Shown here: positions 61,810-64,000 of the stretch, in pieces
How positions within the stretch are numbered: position 1 is the first letter of the stretch
How the letters are laid out: each line of letters opens with the position of its first letter
Origin: Stenotrophomonas indicatrix
GTDB lineage: Bacteria > Pseudomonadota > Gammaproteobacteria > Xanthomonadales > Xanthomonadaceae
DNA: 64,000 nucleotides
NCBI GenBank assembly: GCA_041545745.1
Contig: CP168152.1
Coordinates: 742,001-806,000 of the forward strand
Reading direction: 5' to 3'
Made by a program: the position numbers and the translations under genes
The notes under the pieces: generated by a model
Told to the model about the DNA's origin: nothing
Database searches by the model: none
What the model saw: the letters and a program-made list of their open reading frames with translations, nothing else

Positions 61810-61829
61810 ATTGATGCACCGGCATCAAT
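61810..61829. promoter_or_regulatory. Candidate LysR operator
   Basis: A perfect inverted repeat ATTGATGC-ACCG-GCATCAAT in the gap between divergent LysR and MFS genes. It contains T-N11-A type pairs, as LysR-family sites do. Confidence 0.65.
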
Positions 61830-61863
61830 GAGACTGCCGTCCCCCCTCCGAACCGGGCGCCGC

Positions 61864-63282
61864 ATGCCTCCCCTGAAATACCCGCGCTGGGCGCTGACCC
61901 TGCTGGCCACCGCGCAGCTGATCATCGCCCTGGACGCCACCATCATCTTCGTTGCCCTGCACGACATGGGCCGCGCGCTGCAGATCAATGCGCAGCAGCT
62001 GCAGTGGGTGGTCAGCGCCTACACCGTGGCCTTCGGTGGCAGCCTGCTGCTGGGCGGGCGTGCGGCCGATCTGCTGGGCCGGCGCCGCTTCTACCGGCTG
62101 GGCATGCTGCTGTTCGCGCTGGCCTCGCTGCTGGGCGCGCTGGCGCCCAATGCCACGCTGCTGATCGTGGCGCGTGCGGCGCAGGGCATCGGTGCGGCAC
62201 TGCTGTTCCCGGCCACCCTGGCCTTGATCAATACCCTGTATGCCGAAGGCCCGGTGCGCAACCGCGCGCTGGCGATCTGGAGCATGGCCAGTGCCGCGGG
62301 CCTGGCGCTGGGCACGCTGCTGGGCGGCGTGCTGACCCAGGCGTTCGGCTGGCCGGCGGTGCTGGCGGTGATCGTGCCACTGGCCACGGCCTGTGCGGTT
62401 GCTGCGGGCGCGTGGCTGCCGGCCGATGGCCCGCGCGTGCGCGGCCGTTCCTTCGACCTGGCCGGCTGCCTCACCGTCACTGCCGGCGGCAGCCTGCTGG
62501 TCACCACCCTGGTACAGGGGCCGGAGTGGGGTTGGACGGCGCCGGCCACGCTCATCTGCCTGCTGCTGTCAGCGGTACTGCTGACGGTTTTCGTGCAGAT
62601 CGAAAAGCGCAGCCGTGATCCGCTGATGCAATTCGCACTGCTGCGCCTGCCTGGCCTGCGTGCGGCACTCGGCCTGACCTTCGCGTTCATGAGCAGCTAT
62701 GGCGTGCAGTACTACTTCCTGGCGCTGTATTTCCAGGATGGTTACGGCTGGAGCCCGCTGCAGGCTGGCATGGCCTTCCTGCTGCCGACGCTGGTGTGCA
62801 CCTTCGGCATCCGCATTGCCGAGCGCATGCTGCAGCGCCGTTCGCCACGGCAGGTGCTGGCCTGGGGTTTCGCCGCCGGTGCCGTCGGCATCGCCGCAGT
62901 GGCGCTGGCGATGCCGCACGGCGCCGGCTACTGGCCGCTGCTGCCGGGCATCGTGGTGCTCAGCGTCGGCCAGGGCATGAGCTGGACGGCGATGTGGATC
63001 GTGGCCGGGCAGGGCGTGCCGGGTCCACAGCAGGGTGTCGCGTCCGGCATGGCCGCCACCGCACAGCAGATCGGCGGCGCGTTGGGGCTGGCGGTACTGG
63101 TGATGGTGGCCAATGCCGCGCGCGGTACGCAGGCAGCGACCAGTGCCGATGCCCTGCAGGGTATGGTCAACGCACAGTACGGCGCCGCGCTGTTCGCCGC
63201 GCTCGGCGTGGTCATCGCGCTGGGCCTGCGTCCGGCACGGGTAGACTCGGCGACGACCGCTTGCCTGAGCAACGAAGCATGA
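61864..63282 (+). CDS. MFS efflux transporter, DHA2 (14-helix, EmrB/QacA-like)
   Basis: A 472-residue inner-membrane exporter with about 14 hydrophobic helices. Typical N-terminal motif LDATIIFVALHDMGRAL (motif D1 of 14-TMS pumps), motif A GGRAADLLGRRRFYRLGM and motif C-like SMASAAGLALGTLLGGVLTQ. Probably a drug or toxicant pump under control of the divergent LysR protein; the substrate is unknown. The stop overlaps the next gene by 4 bp. Confidence 0.88.
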   Translation: MPPLKYPRWALTLLATAQLIIALDATIIFVALHDMGRALQINAQQLQWVVSAYTVAFGGSLLLGGRAADLLGRRRFYRLGMLLFALASLLGALAPNATLLIVARAAQGIGAALLFPATLALINTLYAEGPVRNRALAIWSMASAAGLALGTLLGGVLTQAFGWPAVLAVIVPLATACAVAAGAWLPADGPRVRGRSFDLAGCLTVTAGGSLLVTTLVQGPEWGWTAPATLICLLLSAVLLTVFVQIEKRSRDPLMQFALLRLPGLRAALGLTFAFMSSYGVQYYFLALYFQDGYGWSPLQAGMAFLLPTLVCTFGIRIAERMLQRRSPRQVLAWGFAAGAVGIAAVALAMPHGAGYWPLLPGIVVLSVGQGMSWTAMWIVAGQGVPGPQQGVASGMAATAQQIGGALGLAVLVMVANAARGTQAATSADALQGMVNAQYGAALFAALGVVIALGLRPARVDSATTACLSNEA

Positions 63283-64000
63283 TCGAGCTGCTGGACCTGC
63301 AACAGACCCTGCACGCGTTCGCAGCCTGCAACGATGACGATGAGGTGTATGCCTCCTTCGGCTGGGTGCACGCCACCGACGACGACCTGCTGCAGGCGCG
63401 CTTCTGGTTGCCGGCCGATGAAGACGCCGCGTTCGATGATGATGGTGAGGTGCCCGAGGCCGCGCAGGCGCTGGGGCTGTCGACCTACCTGGAACCGGCC
63501 ACGTTCGCTGACGTCCTGGATGTGCAGAAGCGCCAGCGCCCGCTTTCTTCCCTGCACGATTACGCCGAAGCGTTGGCGTACTACGCAGAGTACGACGCCT
63601 TCCTGCAGGTGGACGGTGTCGATGAAGCATTGGGCGAAGCGGGTGCTGCCGAACAGGCCGCTGCGTGCGCAGCCGGTGTCGGGCCGGGCATCTTCGCCGC
63701 ATTCGGGTTGACGCTGGAGGGATGTGCGGACGAACAGATCAAGGTTGCGGCACAGCGCGTGGCGCGCCTGCTCGATATTCCGGTGGGCGAAGCGCTGGCA
63801 CGTTGCCGCGCGCTGCCGCTGGTGCTGGGGGAGATGCTGGATCGGCGCCGAGCACAGGCGATCAAGGATGATTTCGCCGGCATCGGCATACCGCTGCAGG
63901 TTCGCGGTTACAAGCCGTTCCCTTGGATGGATGCGCCGGCACTACCCAGTAGATCCACGCCATGCGTGGATGACGTCATCCGAACGCCAACAACTTTGGC
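63279..64000 (+). CDS. Acidic protein of unknown function, 3' end outside the window
   Basis: Starts with an ATGA overlap on the MFS gene and stays open to base 64000, so at least 240 residues. The first 110 residues are acidic (ACNDDDEVYASF, PADEDAAFDDDGEV); a helical part follows (AAQRVARLLDIPVGEALARC, about residues 157-176). Not recognised. From about residue 224 the frame reads through a SMAG element in a frame without a stop, so the real end is unclear and the C-terminus may be repeat-encoded. Confidence 0.6.
   Translation, partial: MIELLDLQQTLHAFAACNDDDEVYASFGWVHATDDDLLQARFWLPADEDAAFDDDGEVPEAAQALGLSTYLEPATFADVLDVQKRQRPLSSLHDYAEALAYYAEYDAFLQVDGVDEALGEAGAAEQAAACAAGVGPGIFAAFGLTLEGCADEQIKVAAQRVARLLDIPVGEALARCRALPLVLGEMLDRRRAQAIKDDFAGIGIPLQVRGYKPFPWMDAPALPSRSTPCVDDVIRTPTTL
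63949..63971 (+). repeat. SMAG element inside an open reading frame
   Basis: GTAG plus ATCCACG/CGTGGAT arms. A truncated opposite copy (TGCGCCGGCACTAC, 63932-63945) precedes it. It reads as SRSTPCVDD in the frame of the gene that starts at 63279. Confidence 0.85.

Overview
The window is chromosomal DNA from a high-GC gammaproteobacterium of the family Xanthomonadaceae, most likely Stenotrophomonas (S. maltophilia complex). Two things point there. The protein set reads as xanthomonad throughout: an ahpC-ahpF-oxyR locus, a hemP-TonB receptor locus, and an LptD of xanthomonad type. The intergenic spaces also carry at least 23 short palindromes with a GTAG head, the signature of the SMAG (S. maltophilia GTAG) REP family. 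The region is ordinary core genome: no prophage, integron, insertion sequence, CRISPR array, rRNA or tRNA gene was recognised.

Layout. 1-13.6 kb: end of ppc, an acyl-CoA thioesterase, metK, a two-domain acyltransferase overlapping an LpxH-like phosphoesterase, a membrane hydrolase, dusB plus a methyltransferase, and a nucleoside permease-ribokinase operon with a clear terminator. 13.6-18 kb: a Fur-type heme-uptake operon (hemP, TonB receptor, two poorly known proteins). 18-25 kb: an ABC exporter divergent from tesA, a two-component system and an SGNH hydrolase. 25-33 kb: dgkA, a TerC protein, an MFS pump, lemA with two TPM proteins, then lgt-thyA-DUF2059-folA. 33-41 kb: the conserved run lptD-surA-pdxA-rsmA-apaG-apaH, facing folA as in E. 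coli but with a DUF1287 lipoprotein gene added. 41-52 kb: an HDAC-like enzyme, a cobalamin adenosyltransferase with a BtuN-like membrane protein, two ubiquinone hydroxylases, rlmM, a nucleoside deaminase, glnS and msrA. 52-58 kb: transaldolase, rnk, and the peroxide-defence locus oxyR-ahpF-ahpC with an OxyR-type promoter site. 58-64 kb: prmC, proline iminopeptidase, a GC-poorer orphan, a divergent LysR/DHA2-MFS pair, and a gene of unknown function that runs off the right edge.

The most unusual signal is not a gene. Four long stem-loops of one family occur as two inverted pairs (27950-28300 and 52401-52785). Each has a 25-27 bp outer stem whose sequence differs between copies but stays paired. 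Each encloses exactly 52 nt, made of a conserved single-stranded stretch and an inner hairpin that shows compensatory changes, and a GACARTTTCC box follows the stem. They are not SMAG elements. They look like a structured RNA or a large REP-like mobile repeat, and I do not know a described family that matches. Two SMAG elements also supply the TAG stop codon of the gene they abut (ribokinase and a LysR regulator).
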